64,000 nucleotides of DNA. Source: Vagococcus entomophilus. GTDB taxonomy: Bacteria; Bacillota; Bacilli; Lactobacillales; Vagococcaceae. Below, one piece after another: positions 63,068-64,000 of this stretch. The translations under genes and the position numbers were made by a program. The notes beneath the pieces were generated by a model, which saw nothing but the letters and a program-made list of their open reading frames with translations, had not been told where the DNA came from and did no database searches. The first letter of the stretch is position 1. Each line of letters begins with the position of its first letter. Location of the stretch: NCBI RefSeq assembly GCF_003987595.1, contig NZ_NGJZ01000002.1, positions 62,001 to 126,000 on the forward strand. The letters are read 5' to 3'.

Positions 63068-63559
63068 ATGAAAAATAAATATGTATTGATGAGCGGGTTA
63101 CTAGGTATTGTGTTAGTAGGATTAGTAGGAGGAAAACAGGCGTTAGCTGATGATACTTTAAATGGAAATACTGCGATTAGTGCAGAGGTGACTGCTGGAG
63201 ATGTAACACTTGATGTGGATAAAAATATAGATTTTGGTAAGAAAGCTTTAGCCGATATTGTTGATTTTGGTTCACAGGATATTGGTTATACTGTGACAGA
63301 CTATAGTGGAACAACGGATGGTTATTCTATTAGCGCAAAACTTACAGATAAAGATGAAACTAGAACTGTTAAATTAGGCGATACGGTACTTTCTACTGAT
63401 GCAGCCGTAGTTGTAAAACCAACTTCGAATAAAGTAGGAGAAAATAAAGATAAAGTTAAGGCTGCTTTATCCTATGAAGGAGTAACTAGTGTTAAAAAGT
63501 TTACAAGTACAATTGAATGGACGTTGACAAAAGGTCGCACAGAACAAATTGGTGAATAA
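63068..63559 (+). CDS. WxL-domain surface protein with Tyr in place of the first Trp
   Basis: A 163-residue exported protein with a signal peptide (ends KQALADD) and a WxL-type domain. The second motif is normal (IEWTLTK), but the first reads DGYSISAKL, with Tyr where the family has Trp. It is a paralogue of the preceding gene with the same length and layout. AGAAGAGG precedes the start. Whether it still binds the wall equally well is unknown. Confidence 0.88.
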   Translation: MKNKYVLMSGLLGIVLVGLVGGKQALADDTLNGNTAISAEVTAGDVTLDVDKNIDFGKKALADIVDFGSQDIGYTVTDYSGTTDGYSISAKLTDKDETRTVKLGDTVLSTDAAVVVKPTSNKVGENKDKVKAALSYEGVTSVKKFTSTIEWTLTKGRTEQIGE

Positions 63560-63576
63560 AGAAGATGGTCAAAATA

Positions 63577-64000
63577 ATGAATAAAAAAAAATGGTGTTCT
63601 TTATTGCTTGGTACAATTATGTTGTTTGCAGTCCCACTGCTTGCTCATGGAGAAACAAAATCAGACAACTATTCAGTGAGTCCAATTTTTTCAGAAAATC
63701 AAACTACTAATGTAACTAGTTTCTATGACATCAAGTGGTCTCCGGGAAAGACGGAAAAAGTGGGTGTGCGAATTACTAATAATTCAGATGAAGATCGAGA
63801 ATATACGCTGACAACAAATAAAGCGCAAACCAATAAAAATGGGATTATCGATTATTCCAGTACACAAAAAGAAGAGACCAAAGGACATCGAATAACAGAA
63901 ATGGTCCGATTTCCTCCTGTTGTAAAAGTTTTGGCCCATACAAGTCAGGATATATATACGGAGTTTACTTTCCCACAAGCAGATTTCAATGGGATTCTAA
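63577..64000 (+). CDS. DUF916 (WxL-interacting) protein, 5' part
   Basis: The frame is open to the window end; 141 residues are visible. A signal peptide (MNKKKWCSLL to LLAHGET) is followed by SDNYSVSPIF, the typical opening of the DUF916/WxLIP extracellular domain, and VRITNNSDEDREYTL. DUF916 proteins are membrane-anchored and bind WxL proteins. The start could be ATG 63577 or ATG 63565 in the same frame; ribosome sites are weak for both. It continues the WxL operon. Confidence 0.87.
   Translation, partial: MNKKKWCSLLLGTIMLFAVPLLAHGETKSDNYSVSPIFSENQTTNVTSFYDIKWSPGKTEKVGVRITNNSDEDREYTLTTNKAQTNKNGIIDYSSTQKEETKGHRITEMVRFPPVVKVLAHTSQDIYTEFTFPQADFNGIL

Overview
The window looks like a chromosomal segment of a low-GC Gram-positive coccus of the Enterococcaceae (Enterococcus, Vagococcus or Melissococcus type). 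Supporting signs are an rpsL-rpsG-fusA-tuf cluster with typical enterococcal EF-G and EF-Tu, an SMK-box (SAM-III) riboswitch before metK, a six-LysM muramidase-2-like autolysin, a WxL/LPXTG/DUF916 surface cluster, and an Mga-type regulator beside an LPXTG adhesin. The species cannot be fixed from sequence reading alone.

Layout. 0-3.5 kb: end of a phosphate uptake operon (pstB, phoU) and a PhoP/PhoR-type two-component system. 3.6-5.2 kb: a DUF2087 gene broken at an A9 tract, and an isolated coiled-coil gene on the minus strand. 5.6-8.1 kb: an ABC-2 exporter (one ATPase, two permeases). 8.1-10.3 kb: bioB-bioD-bioY behind a BirA-type operator; the bifunctional repressor/ligase birA lies at 40 kb. 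10.4-12.6 kb: azlCD and degV.

12.7-37.8 kb is an accessory island between degV and an ABC-F gene. It holds two coiled-coil genes, a small charged protein, an Mga-like regulator, an LPXTG adhesin with MucBP repeats and, divergently, a Gram-positive type IV secretion system (T4SS): VirB2-like pilin, VirB6-like, PrgI, VirB4, PrgK-type SLT/CHAP hydrolase, a membrane-anchored protein in the VirB8 position, three small basic proteins and a VirD4 coupling protein with a duplicated acidic tail. Behind VirD4 come a 1513-residue coiled-coil protein with two hydrophobic hairpins and three charged proteins without signal peptides. Two of these carry proline-rich tracts followed by short motifs resembling eukaryotic actin-binding sequences. 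I see no relaxase, integrase, replication gene or attachment site. I infer that this T4SS may deliver proteins rather than DNA; this is the most interesting part of the window and remains a hypothesis.

37.9-47.1 kb: ABC-F ATPase, birA, an amino-acid-type ABC importer preceded by a short aromatic-rich upstream ORF and an intrinsic terminator, a CPBP membrane protease and adenosine deaminase. 47.3-52.0 kb: rpsL, rpsG, fusA, tuf. 52.0-58.5 kb: SemiSWEET, an unknown membrane protein, metK, a 14-TM MFS exporter, the tRNA wobble-uridine pair mnmM/ytqA and a PAP2 phosphatase. 58.8-64.0 kb: the LysM autolysin and the start of a WxL cell-surface operon, cut by the window end.

Many annotated starts here were shortened because a Shine-Dalgarno sequence sits inside the longest open frame; each case is stated in its entry.
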